64,000 bases of DNA, taken from Pedobacter insulae (GTDB lineage Bacteria; Bacteroidota; Bacteroidia; Sphingobacteriales; Sphingobacteriaceae). Below, piece by piece: positions 1-8,568 of the stretch (its first letter is position 1; each line of letters begins with the position of its first letter). The position numbers were made by a program, and so were the translations under genes. The notes beneath the pieces are model-generated. The model was not told the DNA's origin and ran no database searches. It saw nothing but the letters and a program-made list of their open reading frames with translations. The DNA lies in NCBI RefSeq assembly GCF_900113525.1, contig NZ_FOPP01000002.1:62001-126000 (forward strand), given 5' to 3'.

Positions 1-838
1 ATTGGGTGCCACGACCGTGATTGATGTATATGCCTTCAAACAGGCAAGTGCTAGGGTATAATAAGATAGATTGTGCAGTATTTAAGTTTGGAGATGGTTT
101 TACAGGTAGCACGTAAGGCATTTCGTGTGTATAATTAGCATTTTTAATCACCGTGATCTTGCACTTTACTTTATCTTTTAACCATCCTTCACCATTTAGC
201 ATGTGTGCATATTCGCCAACTGTTAAGCCATGTACGATAGGAATTGGCTGCAGCCCAATGCCCGACTTATGTTTCGGATCTAAAATTGGGCCATCAATGT
301 AAAAACCATTTGGGTTCGGGCGATCTAAAATCATTACTTCTTTGTTATTAACCGCACAGGCTTCCATTAAATGCTGTAATGAGTTGATATAGGTATAGAA
401 ACGAACACCAACGTCCTGTATGTCGAATATGACAACGTCAACGTCTGCCAACTCTTCTTTGGTTGGGGTATTGTGTTTGCCGTACAAGGAAATTTCTTTT
501 ATGCCGGTTTTAGCATCAACCGCATCTTCTACGTGTACTCCCGCACTGGCATTCCCTCTAAAACCATGTTCAGGACCAAATATTTTAACCAAGTTTATTT
601 TGTTCCTTAAAAGCACATCAACCGTTGTTTCATCGCCAATTATGGAAGTTTGGTTCGCTAAAATGGCGACACGTTTCCCTTTTAATAAAGGAAAATATTT
701 TTCAGTTTGCTCAGCGCCGGTTTTAAACTTACCTGAAATTGTTTTGCCTGTTGAGGATTTTTGTTTTGCTGTCTGCCCGCATGCCGTTAGTGCGAAAACA
801 GAAAGTAAGAGGGCAAACGCAATAGTTTTTTTCTTCAT
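1..838 (-). CDS. DUF1343 / NamZ-type exo-beta-N-acetylmuramidase lipoprotein (3' end cut by window)
   Basis: Open frame from the ATG at 838 running off the window start, so about 279 codons of the N-terminal part are visible. It begins with a lipoprotein signal peptide whose lipobox LTAC is followed by GQ. The next part (KGKRVAILANQTS, FGPEHGFRGNASAG, FDIQDVGVRFYTY, LDRPNPNGF) is the conserved core of DUF1343, the family that contains NamZ exo-muramidases, which release N-acetylmuramic acid from peptidoglycan fragments. Being a lipoprotein it probably works in the periplasm or on the cell surface. It is transcribed divergently from the permease gene at 919. Family is secure; substrate is inferred from the family. 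Confidence 0.85.
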   Translation of the reverse strand, partial: MKKKTIAFALLLSVFALTACGQTAKQKSSTGKTISGKFKTGAEQTEKYFPLLKGKRVAILANQTSIIGDETTVDVLLRNKINLVKIFGPEHGFRGNASAGVHVEDAVDAKTGIKEISLYGKHNTPTKEELADVDVVIFDIQDVGVRFYTYINSLQHLMEACAVNNKEVMILDRPNPNGFYIDGPILDPKHKSGIGLQPIPIVHGLTVGEYAHMLNGEGWLKDKVKCKITVIKNANYTHEMPYVLPVKPSPNLNTAQSILLYPSTCLFEGIYINHGRGTQ

Positions 839-918
839 CTTTATAGGTTTTTAAAAGTATTATGCGTTAAATCAAAATCGAATTAGCACTTTTGCTAAGT
901 TACAAATTATTATAAATT

Positions 919-2133
919 TTGAACATAGCTTATTTTATATCAAGGCGAATAGCCATTAAATCAGAACGCACTTTCTCTAAATTGATTGTACGCATTGCTA
1001 TTGCTGGGGTAATGTTGAGCCTTGCGGTGATGATTTTGTCGGTAGCCATTATCACTGGATTTAAAACTGAAATTCGTGATAAGGTAAGAGGCTTTATTGG
1101 CGATATTCAAATTTATCGCTATGATTTAAATGGTTCTTTTGAAAAAGCACCTTTCGTGCCAAATGACACCACGCTTGCTAACCTGCGCAACAATCCAGAT
1201 GTTGCCTCCTTCTATCCTTTTGCTACCAAGCCTGCAATAATTGCGGCGAATGAAGAAGTAGAGGGAATCAATTTTAAAGGGATTGATAAAACTTATGATT
1301 GGGAGTTTATCAAGAAGCATTTGGTGAGCGGTACAGTTATCAATTTTAACGACCAAAGTAAAAACCAAATTCTGATATCAGCTTTCACAGCCAACCGCTT
1401 AAAACTAAAACTAGGTGATAGTTTTCTCATGCATTTTGTGCAAAATCCGCCAAAACCAAGAAAGTTTATCATTGTTGGGATTTATGATATTGGCATTGAA
1501 AACATTGATAAGAGTTTCGCATTGGGAAATATCAATATCATTAGGGGCGTTAACAATTGGGATTCAGGACAGATGGGAGGGATTGAGGTACGAATTAAGC
1601 ATTTTGAAAATCTAAGGCCCGTAGCGAATGAAGTGTATGCCAATTTAGAACTCAAGCTTAGATCCCGATCTGTTGAAGAAAGTTCACCTGAAATTTTTAC
1701 CTGGCTTTCATTGTTGGATGTAAATACGAGAGTTCTACTTATTTTAATGATGATTGTGGGGGTAATCAATATGGTAACCGCATTGTTGATTATGATATTG
1801 GAGCGGACCACCATGATTGGTTTACTCAAGGCTTTGGGTATTTCCAATTTCAATGTGATGAAAATTTTCTTATACAATGCTATTTACCTGGTGGGCTTCG
1901 GACTCATCTTGGGGAATTTATTGGGGCTTGGCCTGGCTTATTTACAGCAATACAAGCATATTTTTAAGTTAGATCAAACCAATTATTATCTTGCCTATGT
2001 ACCCATAGAAATTCATTTTATGGATGTGCTGTTGCTCAATCTTGCTACGCTCTTTATCTGCTCGCTGGTACTCATTATTCCATCAATGCTAGTGAGTAGG
2101 GTTAGTCCTTTAAAAGCGATCAGGTTTAAATAG
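919..2133 (+). CDS. LolC/LolE-type FtsX-domain ABC transporter permease
   Basis: 404 residues starting with TTG at 919. The N-terminus MNIAYFISRRIAIKSERTFS matches the usual start of Bacteroidota LolC/E-type permeases, so the non-ATG start looks right. One transmembrane helix (about residues 25-48) leads into a MacB-PCD-like periplasmic domain (about 50-265). Three C-terminal helices (about 270-400) form the FtsX domain. The family extracts lipoproteins from the inner membrane (LolCDE) or drives related mechanotransmission. No ATPase gene is adjacent. The last 8 bases overlap the 3' end of the convergent truA. Confidence 0.85.
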   Translation: MNIAYFISRRIAIKSERTFSKLIVRIAIAGVMLSLAVMILSVAIITGFKTEIRDKVRGFIGDIQIYRYDLNGSFEKAPFVPNDTTLANLRNNPDVASFYPFATKPAIIAANEEVEGINFKGIDKTYDWEFIKKHLVSGTVINFNDQSKNQILISAFTANRLKLKLGDSFLMHFVQNPPKPRKFIIVGIYDIGIENIDKSFALGNINIIRGVNNWDSGQMGGIEVRIKHFENLRPVANEVYANLELKLRSRSVEESSPEIFTWLSLLDVNTRVLLILMMIVGVINMVTALLIMILERTTMIGLLKALGISNFNVMKIFLYNAIYLVGFGLILGNLLGLGLAYLQQYKHIFKLDQTNYYLAYVPIEIHFMDVLLLNLATLFICSLVLIIPSMLVSRVSPLKAIRFK

Positions 2134-2929
2134 TTACCGGAACCCAATCTTTTTGTTTTAAGCCACAAAATTCTGTTCTGGTAGGTAAATTTAAATATGG
2201 ATAGGTAACTTTAGAAAGATACAAGCCATGGGGATGCGCTGGTTCTAATAACTTGGGTGTTTCTTTGGTAACCAGCAAATGTTCAAATTCATCTACGCTC
2301 ATGTTTCCAGTACCTATTTTTAACAACTTGCCGGTAATAATTCGAATCATCTTCCCTAAAAAACGATTAGAAGAGATATGGAAACGCAAGTTATCTCCAT
2401 TTGGGGAGCTATATAGAGTGGCTTCTTTCACGTAACAAATCGTATGCTCGTTCTTGTCTGGTGTAGTACAAAGTGCTCTATAATCTTTGTATTTTGGCAG
2501 CAGTGCAGCCGCTTTGGCCATTTCATCCAGCTTTAAATTTCTAGCGTTATAATAAGAGCTGAGTTGGCTTAAGAAAGGGTCTTTATAGGTATGCAAGTAA
2601 TAATCGTATTCCCGTTGCACGGCATCAAATCGGGCGTGAGGTTTTCCATCCATCGGGATGATATCAAAAACGGAGATATTGTGTGGAAGCAATTTATTTA
2701 GCCGGAAAATCAGATCAAACTCCCACTGCTCCTCTATATCAACATGAAAAAAGAACTGGCTGGCATGCACCTGCGAATCTGTGCGCCCACACCCGTTAAT
2801 GGCCAATGGCATTTTAAAAGCCTGGCTTAATTTACTTTCAATAACTTCTTGTACGCTGTTTACTTTTGGCTGCCTTTGCCATCCGCTATAATTGTGCCCA
2901 TTGTAGGCAATGTGAAAGAAGTATCTCAA
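2126..2929 (-). CDS. truA: tRNA pseudouridine synthase A
   Basis: 267 residues. TruA isomerises uridines 38-40 in the tRNA anticodon stem-loop to pseudouridine. The catalytic motif GRTDSQVHA with Asp51 and the N-terminal RYFFHIAYNG and GWQRQ segments are clear. Translation begins at TTG 2929; an in-frame TAA sits directly upstream, so no longer start exists, and homologues begin at this point. The 25 bases between it and the upstream DinB gene are mostly a (TTTA)5 microsatellite. The 3' end overlaps the convergent permease gene by 8 bases. Confidence 0.93.
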   Translation of the reverse strand: MRYFFHIAYNGHNYSGWQRQPKVNSVQEVIESKLSQAFKMPLAINGCGRTDSQVHASQFFFHVDIEEQWEFDLIFRLNKLLPHNISVFDIIPMDGKPHARFDAVQREYDYYLHTYKDPFLSQLSSYYNARNLKLDEMAKAAALLPKYKDYRALCTTPDKNEHTICYVKEATLYSSPNGDNLRFHISSNRFLGKMIRIITGKLLKIGTGNMSVDEFEHLLVTKETPKLLEPAHPHGLYLSKVTYPYLNLPTRTEFCGLKQKDWVPVTI

Positions 2930-2934
2930 TTATT

Positions 2935-2954
2935 TTTATTTATTTATTTATTTA
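2935..2954. repeat. (TTTA)5 tetranucleotide microsatellite
   Basis: Five perfect TTTA units (TAAA on the coding strand) fill most of the gap between the DinB stop codon and the truA TTG start, where translation-initiation signals of truA must lie. Tetranucleotide tracts can change length by slippage. Confidence 0.85.
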
Positions 2955-3416
2955 TTATACCAGTTTTTTTAACGAGATACTGCAACCATAATGTAGGGCA
3001 TCATGGGACACAATAAAGACTAATGCATCATTTAAATTGGATAAAGTAAACCCTGCATAAGTAGAGATGGTATAAGGTGTATAATTAACAAATAATCCAT
3101 TTTTTAAGTCCATTTCTAATTGGTCGATGGTGCTTAACATAGAGTCTTTTAAAAGACTGATTTCCTCCTTGTTGATATAGCTTTCAGGTCTGGAGCCATT
3201 TTTATAACGATCAATTAAATCCTCATTGATTACGAATTTTTGGCCAGCCAGGCGGTAGCACAATATCTGCTGACTCACAATAACGTGTCCTAACTGCCAA
3301 GCCAAGTTGTTATTAAATCCAGGAGGGATGGCGTTTAACTGATCAACCGTTAACTGGTCTAGCATGCTTAACCATTTTGAACGGCAAGCTTTGATAACTT
3401 CTATTATTTTGTTCAT
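2955..3416 (-). CDS. DinB-family (DinB_2-like) protein
   Basis: 153 residues forming the DinB/YfiT four-helix-bundle fold. The three metal-ligand histidines are visible: His44 in AWQLGHV, and His138 and His142 in SHDALHYG. Members are metal-dependent hydrolases or thiol (bacillithiol or mycothiol) transferases, often without a known substrate. It follows the SRPBCC gene on the same strand with 13 bases between them, so the two are probably co-transcribed, together with truA. Function beyond the fold cannot be assigned. Confidence 0.8.
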   Translation of the reverse strand: MNKIIEVIKACRSKWLSMLDQLTVDQLNAIPPGFNNNLAWQLGHVIVSQQILCYRLAGQKFVINEDLIDRYKNGSRPESYINKEEISLLKDSMLSTIDQLEMDLKNGLFVNYTPYTISTYAGFTLSNLNDALVFIVSHDALHYGCSISLKKLV

Positions 3417-3429
3417 TTCACGAAATTTT

Positions 3430-3924
3430 TTAATTATTTAACATCGGTTTAAAACGATTGTCTTTATTTCTTAGATCTAGGCCACCTTCATAAACCGATT
3501 TTAAATTTACCAGATAAAATGACCAGCCATTGTGACAACCTAACCGAATATTTCTTTTGCTATTCTCATCTGTTGGGATGTTTTTGTGCGTTAAAGTAAC
3601 TACTGTATGGTCAAATTCTTCATTCAACTTAATGGTAACCAAACAATCTCCCGCAAAGGTAAATTCAAAAATATCCTGTCCATTGGCCTGCGTTATTCTT
3701 CCGCTCTCGGTATCTTCATACAAAAACCAACGCCAAAAATAGGTGTCATTTTCTCGTAGCCTTTCGTTGCCGCTAACTTTGCCATCCTGAGGTCGGGAAT
3801 AAATTGCTTCACTTAGAAACCATTTTTCAATCTCTGCACTTTGGGTCCACGCATTGTAAAGTGTCTGAATGTCAGCTTTAATTGCAATTCTTAGCGTAAA
3901 AGATGTCCAGTCAAAATTTTCCAT
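3430..3924 (-). CDS. SRPBCC / AHSA1-like START-domain protein
   Basis: 164 residues when started at the ATG at 3924 (MENFDWTSF). An upstream TTG at 3945 would add seven residues, but it overlaps a perfect TAnnTTTG promoter box (3943-3950, minus strand), so the later start is preferred. The sequence has the Activator-of-Hsp90-ATPase-like helix-grip pattern: LRIAIKADIQTLYNAWTQ near the N-terminus, EKWFLSEA, and a C-terminal HNGWSFYLVNLKSVYE helix. Such proteins bind hydrophobic ligands or act in stress responses; no ligand can be named. It heads the run with DinB and truA. Confidence 0.78.
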   Translation of the reverse strand: MENFDWTSFTLRIAIKADIQTLYNAWTQSAEIEKWFLSEAIYSRPQDGKVSGNERLRENDTYFWRWFLYEDTESGRITQANGQDIFEFTFAGDCLVTIKLNEEFDHTVVTLTHKNIPTDENSKRNIRLGCHNGWSFYLVNLKSVYEGGLDLRNKDNRFKPMLNN

Positions 3925-3942
3925 CTGTATGAGTATTTGGCT

Positions 3943-3950
3943 CAAATATA
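3943..3950 (-). promoter_or_regulatory. Bacteroidota -7 box for the SRPBCC gene
   Basis: Minus-strand TATATTTG, a full match to TAnnTTTG, 18 bases upstream of the ATG at 3924. It lies over the alternative TTG start and so argues for the shorter protein. No clear -33 element was seen. Confidence 0.5.
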
Positions 3951-3958
3951 GAGAATGG

Positions 3959-4783
3959 TTACCTTTTCCCCAACCACATTACACTATTCAAAATCATTTT
4001 ATTTTGATTTTTACTTCCAAAACTTGATGAAAGGGAGGTGGTAGTTTTACCATATTTATGTTCATAATCCATATCATTATGTCCCATATTTATATAAACC
4101 ATCTTATAATTTTTGTTACTCCAAACTACGGGATAGTAACCACTTTGCCATATTTCGTGGGCTTTTGGTCCCGTCCCTAAAGGAAAGCTGCTTGTATCAA
4201 TTGCTAAAAGAATTTTAATATTAGCATTTTGGCGTAAATCATTTTCCCATCTGTACCATTCATTTGGTTGAGCCTTAAATTTTTTTGGTAGATTTTTAGT
4301 AACGGGGTGTTTTTTATCTTCAACCTTTAGTATCGCAGAGGTTGGTCGCCAGGTATTGCTCGCGTATACTCCAGACCCTAAAAATTCATGATGATACCAA
4401 TTCCAGTTTTGTGGGTAACTAGAGGGGGTAAGTGCAAAAGCAGAAAAGTGAAAACCTAACCATGCTCCACCATTTTTTATATAATTTTCGAAGGCTGTTC
4501 TTTGCTCAGGCGCTTCCGGTCTGGTATCAAGAAATACAACTACTTCATAATTCGTCAAAAATTGAGCGTTCATGTTAGCCCAATTGGCAGTGGAATCATA
4601 ATTGAAGCCATGATTTTTGGCCATTTTGGTAAACCATTTATTCGCTTCCTGAACGAAACTTATATGCGCTTGATCATTTTTTCCGGTATAAAATGCAATT
4701 ACGCTGAATTTTGGTTTTTGAGCACAAACGGAGAAGCTAATTACAAAGCTTATGAAGAAAATGAGTCTATTGATTTTGAACAT
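3959..4783 (-). CDS. secreted ThuA-like domain protein
   Basis: 274 residues with a Sec signal peptide (MFKINRLIFFISFVISFSVC, then AQ). The mature part matches the ThuA (trehalose-utilisation) glutamine-amidotransferase-like fold: KFSVIAFYTG, NYEVVVFLDTRPEAP, FENYIKNGGAWLGFHFSAF and a late VVWSNKNYKMVYINMGHNDMD segment. The family is common in Bacteroidota carbohydrate loci, but its reaction is mostly unproven. It lies downstream of the S9 peptidase on the same strand, separated by about 100 bases holding a long hairpin, so co-transcription is uncertain. Confidence 0.8.
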   Translation of the reverse strand: MFKINRLIFFISFVISFSVCAQKPKFSVIAFYTGKNDQAHISFVQEANKWFTKMAKNHGFNYDSTANWANMNAQFLTNYEVVVFLDTRPEAPEQRTAFENYIKNGGAWLGFHFSAFALTPSSYPQNWNWYHHEFLGSGVYASNTWRPTSAILKVEDKKHPVTKNLPKKFKAQPNEWYRWENDLRQNANIKILLAIDTSSFPLGTGPKAHEIWQSGYYPVVWSNKNYKMVYINMGHNDMDYEHKYGKTTTSLSSSFGSKNQNKMILNSVMWLGKR

Positions 4784-4810
4784 AATTTTTGTTTTTTGCC
4801 TTGCCTATAT

Positions 4811-4864
4811 AATCACATAGGCACATAGAACGCTATTTAATGTGTCTTATGTGCCTGTGTGATT
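4811..4864. repeat. 17-bp inverted repeat between S9 peptidase and ThuA genes
   Basis: Arms 4811-4827 and 4848-4864 pair over 17 bp with one G-T wobble, around a 20-base loop. The minus-strand RNA would fold just after the S9 peptidase stop codon. No long U tract follows, so it is either a weak terminator or an attenuator, or a dispersed palindrome. Confidence 0.6.
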
Positions 4865-4887
4865 ATTTTAAATAACTAGCGAAACTT

Positions 4888-7311
4888 TTACTTTGCCACC
4901 GTTGGTTTAGCATTTTTCACATAAGTGTCCAGCCAAGTGTTTATTTCCCATAACTGGTGTAAAATATTTTCCTTTGCGCGGTAACCATGTGCTTCGTAAG
5001 GAAGATAAACAAAACGGGTTGTTCCACCATGTCCTTTAATGGCAGCGAATAAACGTTCGCTATTAATTGGAAAAGTTCCCTGGTTATCGTCCATTTCGCC
5101 ATGAATTAATAAGATCGGTGTTTTAATTTTATCTGCGTAACTAAAGGGACTCATCTCATAATACAGTTGAGGTGCCTGCCAATAGGTGCGGTCTTCGTTT
5201 TGGAAGCCAAATGGGGTAAGCGTTCTATTATAGGCACCACTACGGGCTATACCCGCTTTGAATAAATTGGTGTGTGCCAATAAATTCGCAGTCATAAATG
5301 CTCCGTAACTATGACCGCCAACAGCCATGCGGTTTCTATCACCCACTCCCATTTCAGAAAGTTTGCTGATAGCAGCTTCGGCGTTCAGTTTCAATTGTTC
5401 AACAAAAGTATCATTAGGCCTCTTACCTTCTTTAGCCACAATCGGCATTTCCGCATTGTCCAATACAGCATAACCCTGTGTCACAAAGAATAAAGGTCCG
5501 CCGGAACTAATCGTCGTAAATTTATCTTGCGATCCTCTAATTTGTGCCGCATCTGCAGCCGAGTTAAATTCACGTGGATAAGCCCATATCAGAACAGGTA
5601 GTGGTCCATCTTTTGCCTTGTCATATCCTTTAGGCAAGTATAAATCGCCTGTTAAGTCAATCCCGTCAGCCCGTTTATAAGCTATTTTTTCTTTTTTAAC
5701 TCCCTCCATTTGTGGGTAAGGGTTAGTAAAGGCGGTAATTGGCTGATCGGCCGTACGAAGGATCAAGTTTTTAATGAAGTAATTAGGCACGTCTTTCTGA
5801 CTTTCTTTACGGGTAAGAAGTACTAATTTTTGAGGATCCAATACATCAGTAACCATTTCGAATGTACCTGGTTGTGCGCGCCATAAAATTTCAGATTTTT
5901 TGCTCGCTAGATCAAACTTTGCCAAGAAAGGTAAATCCCCTTTAGCAGATGCTCCTGTTGTATTGTTCAATAATAATTTAGCGCCATTGTCTGTTGTTAA
6001 AATTACTTGGCGGCCAAATTTATTTTTCTCTGTTACCGGGCTTCCAGGATTGTTGTAAGCATCGGTGGTATTTAACTCATATAGCGTTTCTACATCACCT
6101 GTGCTGGGATTGAAACGACTTAATCTAGACATCTGCTTGGCTCTCGAATTTTCTCTCACCAATGCGAAGGAAGCATTGCCCCAGGTTATGCCGCCGAACC
6201 TCATTTTTGTTTTGAGCAACTCTTTGGGAGTTCCAGTAAAAGGGGCTGTTAAGGCCACTACTGCATCGTGATACTCCACATTCTTTTTTATAAGACCACT
6301 ATCCAACGCTACGGTCCAGGTAATGGTTGCCGCTTCATCATCTCTCCAATCGAAACCACGAGGCACATTTTGCACGTTATCATTACCTGATGGCCTAACC
6401 TCTGTTGAGGGTAGATCAGCAAGTAATTTAACCAATTTGCCAGCTCTGTCCGTAATGCTTACTGTAGAGGGAAATCCATAAGCAGATACCAGATAGGAAA
6501 ACGGTTTCTTGATGGTTCGCGTCATTAAATAATTTTTATCAGGCGACAAGCTAACGCTACTATAGATATTTGGTTTACCTATTGGGGTCTCCACACCACC
6601 TTTGTTTTGTATCAACTGCGAGGTCGCATAGAACTCAAATAACTGCTCATCATAAGGCGACTTGATTAGATCTTGCAGTGTTGGACTAGGAGCGGCCTTG
6701 CCTAAACTTTGTTGTACAGTTGGTCCCTTAGGCGCTAGCGGACGAGCGGGAGCTAAGTTAGCTGCTTTGGTTGCCACCCGATACAGCAATGTGTTTTCAT
6801 CAACCCATGTTGCACCACCACCCATAATTACATTCAGGGGCTGTTTATTTGTTTTAATGGCTTTTCCCGTAGCCACATCGATAATGTATAAGTCTACACG
6901 GTTTTGCGAAGTATGGGTAACTGCAATTTTAGTCTCATTAGGGCTCCAATTTGCAGTACTGGCATAAAGCGGGCTGGGTAAACCGGTTACGGCCAAAGTT
7001 TTTCCAGTTTTAATATTCTTTAAGTTAAAACTGTTGATATACGTTTGCCGGCTTGGCGAATAGTTGTTAGGATTAATCCGCATCCCAGCTATACGATATT
7101 CTGGCATTGCTAGCTCTTCAATGGAGGGATAAGAATTACGTTCACTAAACAACATCCATTCCGCCTTACTGTCAATGCTCACATTAGGCGTAGATTTAGC
7201 TAATAATAAGTCGGCAATCGCTTTTGGAGGAGTTTGATAGTTTACTGCATCCTGAGCGAAGGCGCCAGTGATTGACGCAGTTAAAAAAAGATTTAAAATG
7301 ATTTTCTTCAT
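4888..7311 (-). CDS. secreted S9-family prolyl oligopeptidase-like peptidase (glutamyl endopeptidase-like)
   Basis: 807 residues with a Sec signal peptide ending near AFAQ. An N-terminal beta-propeller-like region (about 30-540) carries the segment APARPLAPKGPTVQQ that I associate with S9D glutamyl peptidases of the plant CGEP type. The C-terminal alpha/beta-hydrolase domain holds the catalytic triad: Ser668 in GGHSYGAF, Asp741 in HGEMDD, and His775 in EAHGY. It probably degrades peptides in the periplasm. Family is secure; Glu-specificity is inferred from resemblance. It is followed at a distance by the ThuA-like gene. Confidence 0.85.
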   Translation of the reverse strand: MKKIILNLFLTASITGAFAQDAVNYQTPPKAIADLLLAKSTPNVSIDSKAEWMLFSERNSYPSIEELAMPEYRIAGMRINPNNYSPSRQTYINSFNLKNIKTGKTLAVTGLPSPLYASTANWSPNETKIAVTHTSQNRVDLYIIDVATGKAIKTNKQPLNVIMGGGATWVDENTLLYRVATKAANLAPARPLAPKGPTVQQSLGKAAPSPTLQDLIKSPYDEQLFEFYATSQLIQNKGGVETPIGKPNIYSSVSLSPDKNYLMTRTIKKPFSYLVSAYGFPSTVSITDRAGKLVKLLADLPSTEVRPSGNDNVQNVPRGFDWRDDEAATITWTVALDSGLIKKNVEYHDAVVALTAPFTGTPKELLKTKMRFGGITWGNASFALVRENSRAKQMSRLSRFNPSTGDVETLYELNTTDAYNNPGSPVTEKNKFGRQVILTTDNGAKLLLNNTTGASAKGDLPFLAKFDLASKKSEILWRAQPGTFEMVTDVLDPQKLVLLTRKESQKDVPNYFIKNLILRTADQPITAFTNPYPQMEGVKKEKIAYKRADGIDLTGDLYLPKGYDKAKDGPLPVLIWAYPREFNSAADAAQIRGSQDKFTTISSGGPLFFVTQGYAVLDNAEMPIVAKEGKRPNDTFVEQLKLNAEAAISKLSEMGVGDRNRMAVGGHSYGAFMTANLLAHTNLFKAGIARSGAYNRTLTPFGFQNEDRTYWQAPQLYYEMSPFSYADKIKTPILLIHGEMDDNQGTFPINSERLFAAIKGHGGTTRFVYLPYEAHGYRAKENILHQLWEINTWLDTYVKNAKPTVAK

Positions 7312-7412
7312 GTCAATACATTAAGATTTAAACTTAAGGTATTTTTGAATGGAATTTAGGTTTGTATCAAAAATTTGATATATCAAGCAAGAAAACTTAC
7401 ATTAATTCCCCT

Positions 7413-7859
7413 TTATTTTGTAATGATTATCTTAGCTTTTGAAGGTTCGGATACTGACTTATTTAATGTTGGATAAGGTGTGACCTCCTGCAGTTTTATT
7501 TTATAAGTTTTACCGTTTAAAATGATGGTATTAGGCAGGTTAACAGATAGTATTTCGCAGGCGCCAATACACATCGTAATATCCTGTTCTTTATTTTCTT
7601 CCTTAAAATTAACTTTTAACATGGCATAGCCGCTCCAAACACAATCTGCATTTACCGGACAACGGCTATCTGTAAAATTAGTTGCGGTTATAGCTATTTT
7701 TTCTCCTTCAAATGCAGCGGTTTTAGTTTCGTTTTCGGTCAATAGGAGGGTCTCAGCAGATCCGAGAGACCCCGACTTTTCACAAGCTTGAATAAATATT
7801 AAACAGGAAAGAAAAACAATAACACCTAGTAAAATTGTTTTGATTTTTTTGATAGCCAT
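7413..7859 (-). CDS. small Cys-rich lipoprotein of unknown function
   Basis: 148 residues. A hydrophobic signal ends in FIQAC, giving a lipobox. The mature part is beta-rich and has four further cysteines, in RCPVNADCVWSG and MCIGACE, which could form two disulfides in the periplasm. The RCP-x4-CVWSG pattern recurs in uncharacterised secreted proteins, as far as I recall. It lies 10 bases downstream of the other lipoprotein gene (7870) on the same strand, so they form a likely two-gene unit. I do not recognise a function. Confidence 0.7.
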   Translation of the reverse strand: MAIKKIKTILLGVIVFLSCLIFIQACEKSGSLGSAETLLLTENETKTAAFEGEKIAITATNFTDSRCPVNADCVWSGYAMLKVNFKEENKEQDITMCIGACEILSVNLPNTIILNGKTYKIKLQEVTPYPTLNKSVSEPSKAKIIITK

Positions 7860-7869
7860 AGGACGTTCG

Positions 7870-8262
7870 TTATTTAATTTTTTTTAATCTGTATTGATAA
7901 TAATTATGCTTTAACTGTACCAAAAAGTACTTATTCAATAGTAGACTATCTCCTTTAATTTGATAGCCATAGTCTCCATTCAGTATAGTATTCCAGTCGA
8001 AATTTGCAGTGTAAAAAAGTTCGTCGACAAAGGTAACTTGGTTGCTGTTTACCACTTCAAAAGATCCGCGTCCGGCTCCTCCCTTTGTAGTGGTAAATCG
8101 CTTAGCTTCTAAGGTAACCTCAAAATCGGTTCTTTTTTCCTTATTATCTACCAATGTACTAAAGGTACCCACATAGGTGCCATCTGGCAGATTCGGATTG
8201 CTTTCTTTTTTGCATCCCGAAAAGGTTAAGGTTAAAAGCGCTAAATAAAGTAATCTTTTCAC
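7870..8262 (-). CDS. small lipoprotein of unknown function
   Basis: 130 residues with a lipoprotein signal (LTLTFSGC, then KKES). The remainder alternates short hydrophobic strands (DGTYVGTF, FEVTLEAKRFT, GSFEVVNSNQVTFVDE, YQIKGDSLLL) and ends QYRLKKIK. This resembles small lipocalin-like or META-like barrels of Bacteroidota, but I cannot place it in a named family. It is the first gene of the pair with 7413-7859. Nothing in the sequence points to a ligand. Confidence 0.68.
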   Translation of the reverse strand: MKRLLYLALLTLTFSGCKKESNPNLPDGTYVGTFSTLVDNKEKRTDFEVTLEAKRFTTTKGGAGRGSFEVVNSNQVTFVDELFYTANFDWNTILNGDYGYQIKGDSLLLNKYFLVQLKHNYYQYRLKKIK

Positions 8263-8407
8263 GTGTTTTGGAGAATTTATATCACTAATACGAGACTGGC
8301 GATTATTACGTTACAGTCGAAAATATTTTTTGCATCTTACCTTTGGTGATTTGGTAAGTAGCGCTTGTTTGTTACTTTCAGAGTAGGCTGCGCAACATCC
8401 TGCTGTT

Positions 8408-8468
8408 CCGTCATTGCGAGGCACGAAGCAATCTTTCCAGCAGATTGCTTCGTGCCTCGCAATGACGG
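8408..8468. repeat. perfect 27-bp inverted repeat (REP-like palindrome)
   Basis: Arms 8408-8434 and 8442-8468 are exact reverse complements around a 7-base loop. The core, CATTGCGAGGCACGAAGCAA, is a type of intergenic palindrome I recall from many genomes. It sits in the 306-base gap between the lipoprotein gene and the divergent DEAD-like gene. A 65-codon minus-strand ORF over it (8311-8508) is translated repeat and not a gene. The rest of the gap shows nothing else except the promoter box. Confidence 0.85.
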
Positions 8469-8537
8469 GGCTTAAATCGCAGTACCATCGTTTAATATAG
8501 TCGTGCACTAGGCGATAACCGAACCAATAATTTTCCT

Positions 8538-8545
8538 TAAATTTG
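8538..8545 (+). promoter_or_regulatory. -7 box upstream of the DEAD-like gene
   Basis: TAAATTTG, a full match to TAnnTTTG, 23 bases before the TTG start at 8569. No convincing -33 element was found. Confidence 0.45.
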
Positions 8546-8568
8546 TCTTTTCATTAATACGAAGTAAA

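Noticed and set aside
420-854. 144-codon plus-strand ORF
   Set aside because: It lies antisense to the NamZ-type gene, whose protein is clearly conserved.
8311-8508. 65-codon minus-strand ORF
   Set aside because: It is produced by the 27-bp inverted repeat; the peptide (HEAICW, FVPRNDG) is translated palindrome.
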